This document shows positions 34,294 through 43,682 of a DNA stretch of 53,656 nucleotides, piece by piece. The translations under genes and the position numbers were made by a program. The stretch is from the NCBI GenBank assembly GCA_031284905.1, contig JAITXI010000030.1:1-53656 (forward strand), given 5' to 3'. This DNA comes from Bacteroidales bacterium. GTDB taxonomy: Bacteria > Bacteroidota > Bacteroidia > Bacteroidales > ML635J-15. The notes under the pieces were generated by a model, which was not told where the DNA came from, searched no databases, and was given only the letters and a program-made list of their open reading frames with translations. Each line of letters starts with the position of its first letter. The first letter of the stretch is position 1.

Positions 34294-35037
34294 ATGTCGT
34301 TAAAAGAGCAAATAAATATTGAAAAACTTCCTAAACACGTTGCAATAATAATGGACGGAAATGGTCGTTGGGCAAAGTCAAAAGGACAAATGCGACTTTT
34401 AGGGCATAAAGCCGGCGTTAAGGCTTTGAAAAATATTTTGCGTTGTGCAGGAACTCTCGGAATAAAATATCTTACCGTTTATGCCTTTTCTACCGAAAAT
34501 TGGAATCGTCCGCAAGACGAAGTTTCAGGTTTAATGACAATTCTTCTGAATGCAATAAAATCAGAAATTAAAGAAATTCACGAATCTGACGTAAAAATTA
34601 ATGTTATCGGCGACACTTCAAAATTACCGGAAAAAGTTCAACAAAAAATCAATGATGCTATAGAGCTCACAAAAACAAACAAACGTATAACTTTCAATAT
34701 CGCTTTGAGTTATAGCAGTCGCTGTGATATAATTAATGCAGTAAAAAACATTGCAGAAGATTATAAAAATAACAAAATAAATCAAACGGAAATAAACGAA
34801 ACTTTGTTTTCAAAATATCTTTCAACAAAAGAAATACCAAACCCTGAATTATTAATAAGAACAAGCGGAGAATTACGAATAAGTAATTTTTTATTATTTG
34901 AAATTGCCTACTCCGAACTCTATTTTACCGATATTTTTTGGCCGGATTTCTCAGAAGAAAATTTCTATCAAGCAATTCTTGATTATCAATCTCGTGAACG
35001 TAGATATGGAAAAACAAGCGAACAAATAAAAAAATGA
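34294..35037 (+). CDS. uppS: Undecaprenyl diphosphate synthase
   Basis: The cis-prenyltransferase that makes the C55 carrier lipid for peptidoglycan and O-antigen. The 247 aa enzyme has the catalytic Asp in VAIIMDGNGRWAKSKG (about Asp21) and LGHKAGVKALKNIL, then LTVYAFSTENWNRP. The C-terminal diphosphate/Mg block is LLIRTSGELRISNFLLFEIAYSELYF. Length is standard. Its TGA overlaps the bamA ATG (ATGA), so the two are coupled. It forms the DUF6089-uppS-bamA block. Confidence 0.95.
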   Translation: MSLKEQINIEKLPKHVAIIMDGNGRWAKSKGQMRLLGHKAGVKALKNILRCAGTLGIKYLTVYAFSTENWNRPQDEVSGLMTILLNAIKSEIKEIHESDVKINVIGDTSKLPEKVQQKINDAIELTKTNKRITFNIALSYSSRCDIINAVKNIAEDYKNNKINQTEINETLFSKYLSTKEIPNPELLIRTSGELRISNFLLFEIAYSELYFTDIFWPDFSEENFYQAILDYQSRERRYGKTSEQIKK

Positions 35038-37601
35038 ATTATCAAAAAATGAAAAAAAAACTTACTTTATCTATCATATTTCTATTTTTTTTAGAATTTA
35101 CGATATTTGGACAAACAATTATTTATGATGAATCTGAAAAAACAGATTATACTTCTCCAAAAGAATATGAAATTGGAGGTGTTACAATCTCCGGAATTCA
35201 ATATCTTGACCAGAATGTCCTTCTTTTCTTAACAGGACTTGAAGTAGGAGAAAAAATTATGATTCCCGGTGATAAAATTTCAAATTGTATCAAGAAATTA
35301 TGGGAACAAAATTTATTTTCTGACGTTTCTATTTCCATCACAAAAATAATTCAAGATAAAGTTTTTTTAGATGTTCACTTAGAAGAACGCCCTCGTTTGG
35401 CAAAATATAATTTTATTGGCGTAAAAAAGAAAGAAGCGGAAGAAATTCGTGATATTATTAAACTTACAAAAGGAACTCAAGTTAATGATAATTTAATTCA
35501 AACTACAAAAACTAAAGTTAATAACTTTTTTATAAATAAAGGTTTTAGAAATGTTCAAACAGAAATTGTTTCAAGTGAAGAAGAAGCTCTATCTAATAAT
35601 ATTGTTTTAACAATTAAAGTCGAAAAAAATCGAAAAATAAAAATTCATAGAATTATTGTTAATGGTAATGATACTAAAATAAAATCTCCAAAGTTTATCA
35701 GAATTTTCAAAAAAGAAAAATTAGCAATGTCTGACGCAAAAGTTCGCAGACAAATGAAAGAAACAAAACAAAAACTTCGTTTAAATATCTTTAAAGGCTC
35801 AAAATTAATTCCAAAAGACTATGAAACCGACAAAATGGCAATCATAGACAAATATAACGAACTTGGTTTCAGAGATGCAAAAATAATTTCCGACACTATA
35901 ATAAAATATGATGCCTCTTCAATTGATTTAAAGTTAACAATCGAAGAAGGCGAAAGATTTTATTTTAGAAATATTTCATTTTTAGGAAACACAAAATATA
36001 CTTCCGAACAACTGCATAGAGCTTTAGGAATAAAAAAAGGTGATTTGTTTAATCAAAAACTTTTTGATGAAAAATTATATTATGACCCGTCAGGTGTAAT
36101 GTCGCTTTATCAAGATGATGGATATTTGTTTTCTAATATTACTCCAATAGAAACTAATGTTGAAAATGATTCTATTGATATTGAATTACGAATTTTTGAG
36201 GGGAAACAAGCTGCGATTAATAGAATTTCAATTACAGGAAATACTCGTACAAACGATTATGTGATTTTACGTGAAGTTCGTACAAAACCCGGGAATTTGT
36301 ATCGTAGGGCAGAAGTTCAACGTACAGTTAGAGAACTTTCTCAACTAGGATATTTTAATCCCGAAAAATTAAATGTCGAATTTAATCCTGACCCTGTTGC
36401 AGGAACTGTTGATTTAGAATATGTTGTTGAAGAAAAACCTTCCGATCAAATTGAAATTTCCGGCGGATATGGCGCCGGAGTTCTTGTTGGCTCGCTGGGT
36501 CTTTCTTTTAATAATTTTTCTTTACGAAATATTTTTAATTTCAAATCTTATCGTCCGCTTCCTTCCGGAGACGGACAACATCTATCTATTCGTGTTCAAG
36601 CCGGCGGTTACGGATATTCTTATCGAAATTTCAGTTTTTCGTTTTTAGAACCTTGGTTTGGGCATAAACGACCAAATTCTTTGGCTCTTTCTGCTTTCCA
36701 TTCGGTAGAATCAAATAACGCAAAAGCTGATGCCGATAAAATTTATTTCAAAGTTTCCGGCGTTGCTTTAGGCTTGGGTCAAAGATTGAAAAAACCGGAC
36801 GATTATTTTTCTCTTTATAATGAATTAAGCTATAAACATTACAATGTTATGAACCATAGCTATTTCTTGTATAAGACAGGAATTTCAAATAATATAAGTT
36901 ATAAAATTCAACTAAGTAGAGAATCTTCCGGACCAAATCCTATTTATCCAACGGTAGGTTCTTCATTAACAGTTTCTGCCGAACTAACTCCCCCGTGGTC
37001 TCTTTTTAATGGTAAAGATTATACCAATCCTGATATGACCATGGCAGAAAGATATAAATGGATTGAATATCACAAATATAGACTTACCGGTCGTTGGTTT
37101 ACAACTATTTTCGGAAGTAGAGATGGCAGTTCGAGAGCTTTAGTTCTTATGACAAAATTCGATTTCGGATTTCTGGGAATGTATAACAAAAAAGTCGGAC
37201 CTTCTCCTTTTGAAGGCTTTCAACTCGGTGGAGACGGAATGTATAACATGGGTTTATACGGGATAGAAACTATTCCTTTGCGTGGTTATGAAAATCAAGA
37301 CCCTGTTCTAAATCCAACAGGTGGAGCAAATATTTTTAATAAATATACTGTCGAACTTCGTTATCCGCTTACTTTAAATCCTTCTGCAACATTTTATGCC
37401 GTAGCTTTTGTTGAAGCAGGAAATGCGTGGAATTCACCAAAAAAATATAATCCTTTGGATATTAAACGAGCTGCCGGAGTGGGCATTCGCGTTTATATGC
37501 CTATGATTGGAATGTTAGGAATTGATTGGGGTTACGGTTTTGATGCGTTACCGACAGGTAAAAAATCGCAGGTTCATTTTGTTTTGGGACAACAATTTTA
37601 A
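35034..37601 (+). CDS. bamA: Outer-membrane protein assembly factor BamA
   Basis: BamA inserts beta-barrels into the outer membrane. The 855 aa protein has a signal sequence (LTLSIIFLFFLEFTIFGQ; initiation at 35034 or at the MKKK codon five codons later) and tandem POTRA domains up to about 460: EIGGVTISGIQYLDQNVL, RLAKYNFIGVKKKEAEEI, RFYFRNISFLGNTKYTSEQL and AAINRISITGNTRTNDYVILREVRTKPG. A 16-strand barrel with GGYGAGVLVGSLGLSFNNFSLRN follows, with a final strand VHFVLGQQF ending in Phe. In many Bacteroidota, OmpH/Skp genes follow bamA, but here a convergent M23 gene follows instead. Confidence 0.95.
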   Translation: MNYQKMKKKLTLSIIFLFFLEFTIFGQTIIYDESEKTDYTSPKEYEIGGVTISGIQYLDQNVLLFLTGLEVGEKIMIPGDKISNCIKKLWEQNLFSDVSISITKIIQDKVFLDVHLEERPRLAKYNFIGVKKKEAEEIRDIIKLTKGTQVNDNLIQTTKTKVNNFFINKGFRNVQTEIVSSEEEALSNNIVLTIKVEKNRKIKIHRIIVNGNDTKIKSPKFIRIFKKEKLAMSDAKVRRQMKETKQKLRLNIFKGSKLIPKDYETDKMAIIDKYNELGFRDAKIISDTIIKYDASSIDLKLTIEEGERFYFRNISFLGNTKYTSEQLHRALGIKKGDLFNQKLFDEKLYYDPSGVMSLYQDDGYLFSNITPIETNVENDSIDIELRIFEGKQAAINRISITGNTRTNDYVILREVRTKPGNLYRRAEVQRTVRELSQLGYFNPEKLNVEFNPDPVAGTVDLEYVVEEKPSDQIEISGGYGAGVLVGSLGLSFNNFSLRNIFNFKSYRPLPSGDGQHLSIRVQAGGYGYSYRNFSFSFLEPWFGHKRPNSLALSAFHSVESNNAKADADKIYFKVSGVALGLGQRLKKPDDYFSLYNELSYKHYNVMNHSYFLYKTGISNNISYKIQLSRESSGPNPIYPTVGSSLTVSAELTPPWSLFNGKDYTNPDMTMAERYKWIEYHKYRLTGRWFTTIFGSRDGSSRALVLMTKFDFGFLGMYNKKVGPSPFEGFQLGGDGMYNMGLYGIETIPLRGYENQDPVLNPTGGANIFNKYTVELRYPLTLNPSATFYAVAFVEAGNAWNSPKKYNPLDIKRAAGVGIRVYMPMIGMLGIDWGYGFDALPTGKKSQVHFVLGQQF

Positions 37602-37610
37602 ATTATTTTT

Positions 37611-38594
37611 TTAATCGAATGTAACGGTTTTATATTTTGCTTCTTTTATCAGTAGTTCATAATTGTCTGCACTTGGAGCAAACATGTATCTAATAGGATT
37701 TATTGCTTCGCCATTTTTCATTATTTCAAAATGAAGATGAGGTGCTGTTGATAGTCCTGAATTGCCAACTTCACCGATTTTTTGTCCACGTTTTACATTT
37801 TGACCTTGCACTACGTCAATTTTACTTAAATGTGCATATCTCGAAGATAATCCTCTGACTTTATGGTCAATAACAACATCGTTTCCATACCCATCTTGTT
37901 TAAATCCACAAAAAGAAACAATTCCATTTCCGGCAGCATAAACAGGAGTTCCTAATGGAGCTGTTAAATCTATTCCGCGATGAAATTGCATAATTCCTAA
38001 TATCGGGTGTGGTCGATAACCAAAATTTGACGAAAATCGTGTCATCTGATTTACATGAAGCGGCTGTAAAATCGGCGCACTTTTATAATATTTCTCGTTT
38101 TTAGCTAATTCTGCTAAAATTTCCTCTTGTGATTTTGATTGTACAGAAATTTTTTTACCTATTTTGTCTAATTTCTTTCGTGTTTCTTGTATCAATTCAG
38201 AATTTGAATATCCTTCTAATTTTTTGTAAGCATTTTTTGCTTCCATTCCTGAATTTCTTATCGCAAATGGAATAGAATCTTTTATTAACATTGTTCGATA
38301 AATATTATTATCATTTTTTGCTAATGTATCTAATTGAAAATCATACAATTTGAGTTCTTCATTCATAGAAATAAATTGGGTTTTTAGAAATTCGTTTTCT
38401 CGTTTTATTGCATTATCTAAATAATAAGGGTATAACAAACTATATAATATTACAAAAAGTACTCCTCCTATTATCAATACAAAAGAATGACCAAATAATT
38501 TTATGAAAAAAACTTTATAATTAAATTTTTCTTTTTCGTATTGAAGAGTATTGGGATTAAACTTAAATTTTTCTTTCTTTCTAAAAAAAACCAT
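37611..38594 (-). CDS. M23-family peptidoglycan endopeptidase
   Basis: The start chosen is MVFFRKKEKFKFNPNTLQYEKE (ATG 38594), because the track start (38621) reaches into the adjacent transposase relic. About 327 aa: a basic N-terminus, one transmembrane helix (FVLIIGGVLFVILYSLLYPYY), a coiled-coil-like stalk (about 80-170), and a LytM domain. The domain has zinc ligands in GYRPHPILGIMQFHRGIDLTAP (HxxxD) and HLHFEIMKNG, plus RYAHLSKIDVVQG. Both HxH and HxxxD are present, so it should be catalytically active, cutting peptide cross-links during wall growth. It is alone on the minus strand between bamA and the relic. Confidence 0.93.
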   Translation of the reverse strand: MVFFRKKEKFKFNPNTLQYEKEKFNYKVFFIKLFGHSFVLIIGGVLFVILYSLLYPYYLDNAIKRENEFLKTQFISMNEELKLYDFQLDTLAKNDNNIYRTMLIKDSIPFAIRNSGMEAKNAYKKLEGYSNSELIQETRKKLDKIGKKISVQSKSQEEILAELAKNEKYYKSAPILQPLHVNQMTRFSSNFGYRPHPILGIMQFHRGIDLTAPLGTPVYAAGNGIVSFCGFKQDGYGNDVVIDHKVRGLSSRYAHLSKIDVVQGQNVKRGQKIGEVGNSGLSTAPHLHFEIMKNGEAINPIRYMFAPSADNYELLIKEAKYKTVTFD

Positions 38595-38623
38595 GTTTCT
38601 CGCATCACAAAAATCATGCAAAA

Positions 38624-38837
38624 AACTAAATGGCTGTGGTCAAAAATTATTCCAAAAACTGAAATTGGGGAAGCTTTTGTAATAAATAATGCAAAACGAA
38701 TGCTCTTAGATATTTATCATAGCATTAAACCTAATTTACTTCAAAATTACTTGAATAAATTTTGTTATAAATTTAATCGCATATATTTTGATGAAAATCT
38801 GTTTGATAGATTAGTTAATTGCTTCTGTTTTTTATAA
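38624..38837 (+). pseudogene. IS1595 (ISXO2-like) transposase, C-terminal relic
   Basis: Plus-strand translation reads EAFVINNAKRMLLDIYHSIKP then LLQNYLNKFCYKFNRIYF and DENLFDRLVNCF before TAA. This matches the C-terminal end of IS1595-family DDE transposases, where 'NAKR-LLL-YH-I' and 'LQ-YL-EFCYKFNRR' are characteristic (family knowledge). Only the last 60-70 residues remain, and the DDE catalytic part is gone. Its 5' part runs into the start of the M23 gene. A GNRA-loop terminator lies 128 bp downstream, possibly from the original element or its former neighbour. Confidence 0.8.
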
Positions 38838-39119
38838 AAATTCTTTTAGGTAGTTGCGAATAATCATTTTTTCTAATTAGATTATACCGAACTTTGGTTA
38901 ATAAGTGGAAACCACAAACAAAATATTAGAGTATATTATAAATTGTTTTGGTATAATTTGTTTGCTACGGGAGACGAAAGTTTCCTGTAGATTTTTTTAG
39001 TTATATTTTTATATAATAACATTTTTTTCTCTTTGTATCTTTTTTATGTCTTTTTTACAATAATTATTAACATATTATATTAAATAGTATTATATTTTAC
39101 AATATTTTGATAATAATTA
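38838..39119. other. Gap downstream of the IS1595 relic
   Basis: Non-coding AT-rich sequence. The frame around 38883-38990 reads YTELWLISGNHKQNIRVYYK and ends in TAG within the terminator stem, but is too short to call. It may be the tail of another lost gene. The terminator is listed separately. Confidence 0.4.
38965..38999 (+). terminator. Strong Rho-independent terminator with GAAA tetraloop, no gene upstream
   Basis: CTACGGGAGAC-GAAA-GTTTCCTGTAG forms an 11 bp stem (two G-T wobbles) closed by a GNRA tetraloop, followed by a run of seven T. The T run is only on the plus-strand side. The only plus-strand coding trace upstream is the IS1595 relic. Confidence 0.8.
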
Positions 39120-39151
39120 TTTGGATATTACATTTTTTGGTATTATTTTTG
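39120..39151 (+). promoter_or_regulatory. Putative promoter of the choice-of-anchor L gene
   Basis: TTTG (39120-39123), a 20 bp spacer, and TATTTTTG (39144-39151) match the Bacteroidota promoter pattern. If used, the mRNA leader would be about 200 nt, unusually long. Confidence 0.45.
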
Positions 39152-39357
39152 TAAACATTTTTGTAATTAATTACTAAAAAAAGAATGAATACAATAAAAT
39201 TAATTATGAATTTTAGAATTTAGTCATTTTTTATATTTTTTCAAAAAATATTGTTTTATTACAAAAACAATTATTAGTAATAATATTATTGATAGAAAAT
39301 TAACCAAATAGTTTATAAGAACCTATATTGAATAAATAATTTAAAAAAATTCCATAC

Positions 39358-41181
39358 ATGAAAAAAATCTTTGTCATATTTATTTTTATAATAAACTTTA
39401 GTTTAGTTTATTGCCAACCATACATTAAGGTATCTAATGTACCTTTACAGACATTAATAAAAGATACATTGATAAATATTTGTAACCCGAATGCTGTTAA
39501 AAATATTACAACACCTGTATATTGTAATCAATATTCATATTTTAATAGAAATAACTCTGCTTTCCCTTTTGAAAGTGGACTGTTGTTAACCACTGGGTAT
39601 TATTATGATGCACCGGGTCCGGATAATTCATCTTCGAAAACAGGCTTTATCTGCACTCAATCGGATCCTGATTTAGCAATACTTTCAGGAAATCCAATTT
39701 ATGATATATCCAAAATAGAATTTGATTTTACTCCAAATATATCTCCAATTTCTTTCCGATACATTTTTGCTTCGGAAGAGTTCCCCGAGTTTGTAAATTT
39801 TAATTTTAACGATGCGTTTGGGTTTTTTCTTTCCGGTCCGGGTATTTCCGGTCCGTTTACAAATGGAGCAATAAATATTGCTGTTTTGCCAAACGGTCAA
39901 GCTGCCACAATCAATAATATTTATAATTCGGGAATTTATTATGTGGGAGCATTAGATCCGAGTCTCGGTGGAAATAATAATCCTGCTATTAGCCCTTATG
40001 GAAACTCTATTCAATTTGATGGAGCTTCAATAATTCTTACTGCTACTGCTAATGTTCAGATAGGACAAACTTATCATATTAAATTAGTTGTTGGAGATTC
40101 CGAAGATTCCGAGTATGATTCTGCTGTATTTTTAGAAGCAGGGAATTTTATTATTCAGGAAGAAATGGAAGTTAAATCTGTAACTAACGGAAACGGTACG
40201 CAAGTAGGACAGACGGCTATAACAACTCTTACTTGCAATAATTCTTCAATTCAAATACAAGCTTTCGGGGGAACTTCCTACCATTGGGACGGAGGTTCAT
40301 TTCCAAATCAAGCACTCAATACAATCACTGAATCCGGAACATATAATGTTACGATTAGTGATGCTGTTTGTAATAAAACTGAAATACACACAATTCAAAT
40401 ACAATCTAATATTATTCCACCAATCGCAGAAATAACAAGTCCTGTAACAGATTTAAATGATTCAACAGTTTCTATCCAATTAACAGCAACCGGAGGAGAT
40501 ACTTATAATTGGAGTGATAAATTAGGGACAAACGCGAATGTAATAATTTCATTACCAGGTATTTATACGGTAACCGTTACAAATCAGTTAAATGGATGTA
40601 CCGCAAGCGCAATTTTAGAAATAACTCAAAATTTTGACCCTCTTCCCGTTACATGGCTTAATTTTACAGGAAAAGGAAAAGATAATTTTGCAAATTTAAT
40701 TTGGAAAACAGCAACAGAAACAAATAGTTATTTTTTCATTGTGCAAAAATCATATAATGCAACAGATTTTGAAGATATTGGGGAAATTAATGCAACAGGT
40801 TTTTCAAATGAAATAAAAGAATATAATTTTGTCGATAATAATTTTGAAAAGTCTTCTTATTATAGACTTAAACAAATTGATTTTGATGGAAAATCCGATT
40901 TTTCAAAAATAATTTATGTTGAAAAAAATCAATCCAATAATAATCCTGAAATTTATGTTTATCCAAATCCAAATAACGGAATTTTCAAAATAAATATTTC
41001 AAATATAGAAAATATTCAAAAAATATTGATTTTTGATGTCAACGGAAAGATTATTATTGAAAAAGACACAAATAATGACTATTTACAAGAAGAATTTAAT
41101 CCTCAACTAAAATCCGGAGTATATTTTTTGAAAGCAATAACACCAAACAATAATTACATAGTTAAGATTTTTGTTAATTAA
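39358..41181 (+). CDS. Choice-of-anchor L domain surface protein with T9SS sorting domain
   Basis: A 607 aa secreted protein. The signal peptide ends LVYCQ, followed by a choice-of-anchor L domain with its typical blocks: LINICNPNAVKNITTP, SAFPFESGLLLTTGYY, DISKIEFDFTPNISPISFRYIFASEEFPEF, AFGFFLSGPGISGP and YHIKLVVGDSEDSEYDSAVFLEAG. Two Ig-like/PKD-like repeats follow (about 280-420). A fibronectin-like stretch starting PVTWLNFTGKG comes next, then a type A T9SS domain (YPNPNNGIFKINIS to the end). It is expected to be exported by T9SS and anchored on the cell surface; this domain family is often adhesive. A hairpin terminator follows at 41210. Confidence 0.9.
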   Translation: MKKIFVIFIFIINFSLVYCQPYIKVSNVPLQTLIKDTLINICNPNAVKNITTPVYCNQYSYFNRNNSAFPFESGLLLTTGYYYDAPGPDNSSSKTGFICTQSDPDLAILSGNPIYDISKIEFDFTPNISPISFRYIFASEEFPEFVNFNFNDAFGFFLSGPGISGPFTNGAINIAVLPNGQAATINNIYNSGIYYVGALDPSLGGNNNPAISPYGNSIQFDGASIILTATANVQIGQTYHIKLVVGDSEDSEYDSAVFLEAGNFIIQEEMEVKSVTNGNGTQVGQTAITTLTCNNSSIQIQAFGGTSYHWDGGSFPNQALNTITESGTYNVTISDAVCNKTEIHTIQIQSNIIPPIAEITSPVTDLNDSTVSIQLTATGGDTYNWSDKLGTNANVIISLPGIYTVTVTNQLNGCTASAILEITQNFDPLPVTWLNFTGKGKDNFANLIWKTATETNSYFFIVQKSYNATDFEDIGEINATGFSNEIKEYNFVDNNFEKSSYYRLKQIDFDGKSDFSKIIYVEKNQSNNNPEIYVYPNPNNGIFKINISNIENIQKILIFDVNGKIIIEKDTNNDYLQEEFNPQLKSGVYFLKAITPNNNYIVKIFVN

Positions 41182-41209
41182 TGGTTGTTTTTTTATAAAT
41201 GTTTTTATT

Positions 41210-41239
41210 GCGGGAAACAGAAATTTCCCGCATTTTTTT
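41210..41239 (+). terminator. Rho-independent terminator after the choice-of-anchor L gene
   Basis: GCGGGAAA-CAGAAA-TTTCCCGC is a perfect 8 bp stem followed by ATTTTTTTA. It lies 29 bp after the stop, on the plus strand, and right next to the convergent 90 aa membrane-protein gene. Confidence 0.85.
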
Positions 41240-41240
41240 A

Positions 41241-41513
41241 TTAATAATTAAAAAGTCCATATCCTACTAATGCAGTTCCTGCTATTACAAAAACAGCAAC
41301 ATAAACTGCTACTGTAACTAAACTAATAATTAAGCCTGCAAGAGCTAAATTTCGTGGACTTCTCAACATTCCGATGATTGAAAATGTAATTCCCAAAATC
41401 CAGAGTACTCCGCCTCCAATAGTTCCCACGTAAGGAATCCAACCGACTAATAATGCAATCAAAGACAGTGTAAAACCTGCTTTACCTAATTTATTTTTTC
41501 TAATTTTGTTCAT
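41241..41513 (-). CDS. Small DUF4190-like membrane protein
   Basis: A 90 aa protein with two to three transmembrane helices: KAGFTLSLIALLVGWIPYVGTIGG, VLWILGITFSIIGMLRSPRNLALAGLIISLVTVAVYVAVFVIAG. The layout, with a helix pair joined by 'GxxRSPRxLALAGLIIS', is that of DUF4190-like proteins. It follows the kinase-SUMF1 gene on the same strand after 68 bp. The central membrane region of that kinase has the same style of repeat (GLTKRLKGFAVTGLIFGFFEL), so the two may share an origin or interact in the membrane. Confidence 0.75.
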   Translation of the reverse strand: MNKIRKNKLGKAGFTLSLIALLVGWIPYVGTIGGGVLWILGITFSIIGMLRSPRNLALAGLIISLVTVAVYVAVFVIAGTALVGYGLFNY

Positions 41514-41581
41514 ATTTTATTTTTTTTGTACTTTTGTCTTTTTTATCCGTTTCCAATTCCTTCGTCCATTTTGTTTTGATT

Positions 41582-43543
41582 TTAATAATCTCTTGCTATT
41601 CTAAATCCATATTGATTTCCATAGTTATCAGGGGATAAATTTAAAACAAAACTCAAATATGCTACTCTTTCTGATTTGTCCCAACAACTGCCTTTCAAAA
41701 CTTTTGTAGAATATGTTCTTCCATCTAAAACATAATCGGAAGCTGTCCATTCCCAAACGTTTCCACTCATATCATAAAGACCTAACGCATTTGGAGATTT
41801 TAACCCAACTTCATGAGTATGTCCCCCAGAATTTCCACCTCCAATTTCTTGCCAACCACCATAAACATTTTTATTCCATGTCTTACTTCCATACCAAGCA
41901 ACTTCATCAATATTACTACTTCCACTGTAATAATAATTATAATCGGCACGTGCAGCACACTCCCATTCTTCTTTTGTTGGTAATCTATAATTATATTTAT
42001 AATTTGTTTTTTCGTTTAGTTTTTGTAAAAAAATTTGAATATCGTTCCAAGAAACATTTTCTACCGGATAATTATTGTTATAATAGTTAAAAAAACTTGG
42101 ATTATATCCCATAACCTCATTCCATAGTTCTTGTGTTACTTCATATTTACTGATATAAAAAGATAAAATTCTTTTTTCATATTTATACTCAAAAGGAAAA
42201 ATTTCAGTCCACCTGTCGGTATAATATGTATAACCACCTGTAAAAGTTCCGCCTATAACAAAAACCATATTGTTTTCAATATTTTGTATAATTTGTTTTT
42301 CAGTTGAATTAGCATTAAAATATAATATTATTGGGATTAATAATTCAAAAAATCCAAAGATTAATCCTGTAACAGCAAAACCTTTTAATCTTTTTGTTAA
42401 ACCAATAATTGCAAAAACAAAGACAATAAAAGCAATAATTGCACCTAACGTTAATAAAGAATAATCTTCAACGGATTCAAACACTAAAAAACAACCGGAA
42501 ATAATAATGACAATATTTATTAATCCAAAAACAAATGCCAAAATTCCGAAAATTGGAGTTTTTCTCTTTTTTACAGATTTATTTTGGACTTTAATTTGAG
42601 AAATATTTATAGGTTCCGAAATTTGATTAGAATTTATTTCAGATTTTTTTATTTCTTGTGGATTAACATTTTTTCCTAACAAATCGTTCATAAATTCAGG
42701 AATATTTTGATAACGATTTTCAGGTTTCAGTTCCATAGCCTTTAAAATAGTAGAATTCCAATGAGCAGGAATATTCGGATTGAGTGCTTTAGGAGCCGGC
42801 ATTGATTCTATATTTCTCAGTGCAGCTTCCATTGGCTTTTGTCCTGTAAGTGCAAAATAGAAAGTTGCTCCAACCGCATAAACATCTGAAAATGAACCTT
42901 TTCGAGAAATTTTTGAATATTGTTCCAGAGGAGCATATCCTGGAGTAAGAATCGAAGTATGACTTTGAGTTTTATCTTGAATAAATTCGCGTGCAGAACC
43001 AAAATCTATCAAAATAGCTTTATTTTCCGGTGTAATAATAATATTATCCGGTTTTATATCACGATGAAGAATTTCAATTTTATGAATATAATCAAGCGCA
43101 TCACAAATTTGAGCGATATAATTTATTGCAGTATCAATTTGTAAACTTCCTTGATTTTCAACAATGTGTTGTAATGTTTTACCTTCAATTAAAGGCATTA
43201 CCATATAAGTAGTATTATTTTCATCAAAAATATCAAGAACTTTTACAATATTTGGATGATTAAGTTTAGCAACAGTTTGTGCTTCATCTAAAAATTTACT
43301 TCTATATTTATCAAAAAAAACTTCATCAATACCTTGTAAACTTATCGTTTTATTATAAGTATTTCTGACACAATAACCATTAATAAAAAATTCTTTAATA
43401 GCATATTTAGTTCCCAAACTTGCATGATAAGCTATATAAGTTATTCCGAAACCACCCATTCCAAGAAGCGATTCAATAACATATTTACCATTACAAAGTT
43501 GTGTTCCGGCTAAAAGTTCTTTTTGTTCTGTAAAATTTTCCAT
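41582..43543 (-). CDS. Membrane Ser/Thr protein kinase fused to a SUMF1/FGE-like domain
   Basis: A 653 aa three-part protein. The kinase (about 10-290) has the glycine loop LLGMGGFGITYIAY, Lys in KYAIKEFFING, catalytic loop ILHRDIKPDNIII, DFG in ILIDFGSARE and a TPGYAPLEQYS activation segment, all intact. Middle: a DUF4190-like membrane region (about 325-410). C-terminal: a formylglycine-generating-enzyme/SUMF1 fold (MVFVIGGTFTGG, VENVSWNDIQIFLQKLNE, YRLPTKEEWECAARA, ALGLYDMSGNVWEWTASDY, QYGFRIARDY). The catalytic cysteine pair of true FGE is not seen, so this domain is probably a binding module. This looks like a transmembrane kinase sensing outside ligands. Targets are unknown. Confidence 0.88.
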   Translation of the reverse strand: MENFTEQKELLAGTQLCNGKYVIESLLGMGGFGITYIAYHASLGTKYAIKEFFINGYCVRNTYNKTISLQGIDEVFFDKYRSKFLDEAQTVAKLNHPNIVKVLDIFDENNTTYMVMPLIEGKTLQHIVENQGSLQIDTAINYIAQICDALDYIHKIEILHRDIKPDNIIITPENKAILIDFGSAREFIQDKTQSHTSILTPGYAPLEQYSKISRKGSFSDVYAVGATFYFALTGQKPMEAALRNIESMPAPKALNPNIPAHWNSTILKAMELKPENRYQNIPEFMNDLLGKNVNPQEIKKSEINSNQISEPINISQIKVQNKSVKKRKTPIFGILAFVFGLINIVIIISGCFLVFESVEDYSLLTLGAIIAFIVFVFAIIGLTKRLKGFAVTGLIFGFFELLIPIILYFNANSTEKQIIQNIENNMVFVIGGTFTGGYTYYTDRWTEIFPFEYKYEKRILSFYISKYEVTQELWNEVMGYNPSFFNYYNNNYPVENVSWNDIQIFLQKLNEKTNYKYNYRLPTKEEWECAARADYNYYYSGSSNIDEVAWYGSKTWNKNVYGGWQEIGGGNSGGHTHEVGLKSPNALGLYDMSGNVWEWTASDYVLDGRTYSTKVLKGSCWDKSERVAYLSFVLNLSPDNYGNQYGFRIARDY

Positions 43544-43682
43544 GAAATGTTTATGATATAATAATTATTACGCAAAAATAACTAAAAATTATAATTCTAC
43601 AAAAATAATATATACTTAATTTTATCAAATATAACCGCTCTTTAATAAACCTGATAATGTAATATAAATTTACAAATAACAT
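43544..43682. other. Upstream region of the kinase gene
   Basis: AT-rich sequence between the kinase start and the IS4-type relic. No gene and no convincing full promoter seen. Confidence 0.35.

Noticed and set aside
38541-38640. First part of the 98 aa plus-strand ORF as transposase
   Set aside because: The N-terminal third overlaps the M23 gene antisense and lacks resemblance; only the part after about 38624 is supported.
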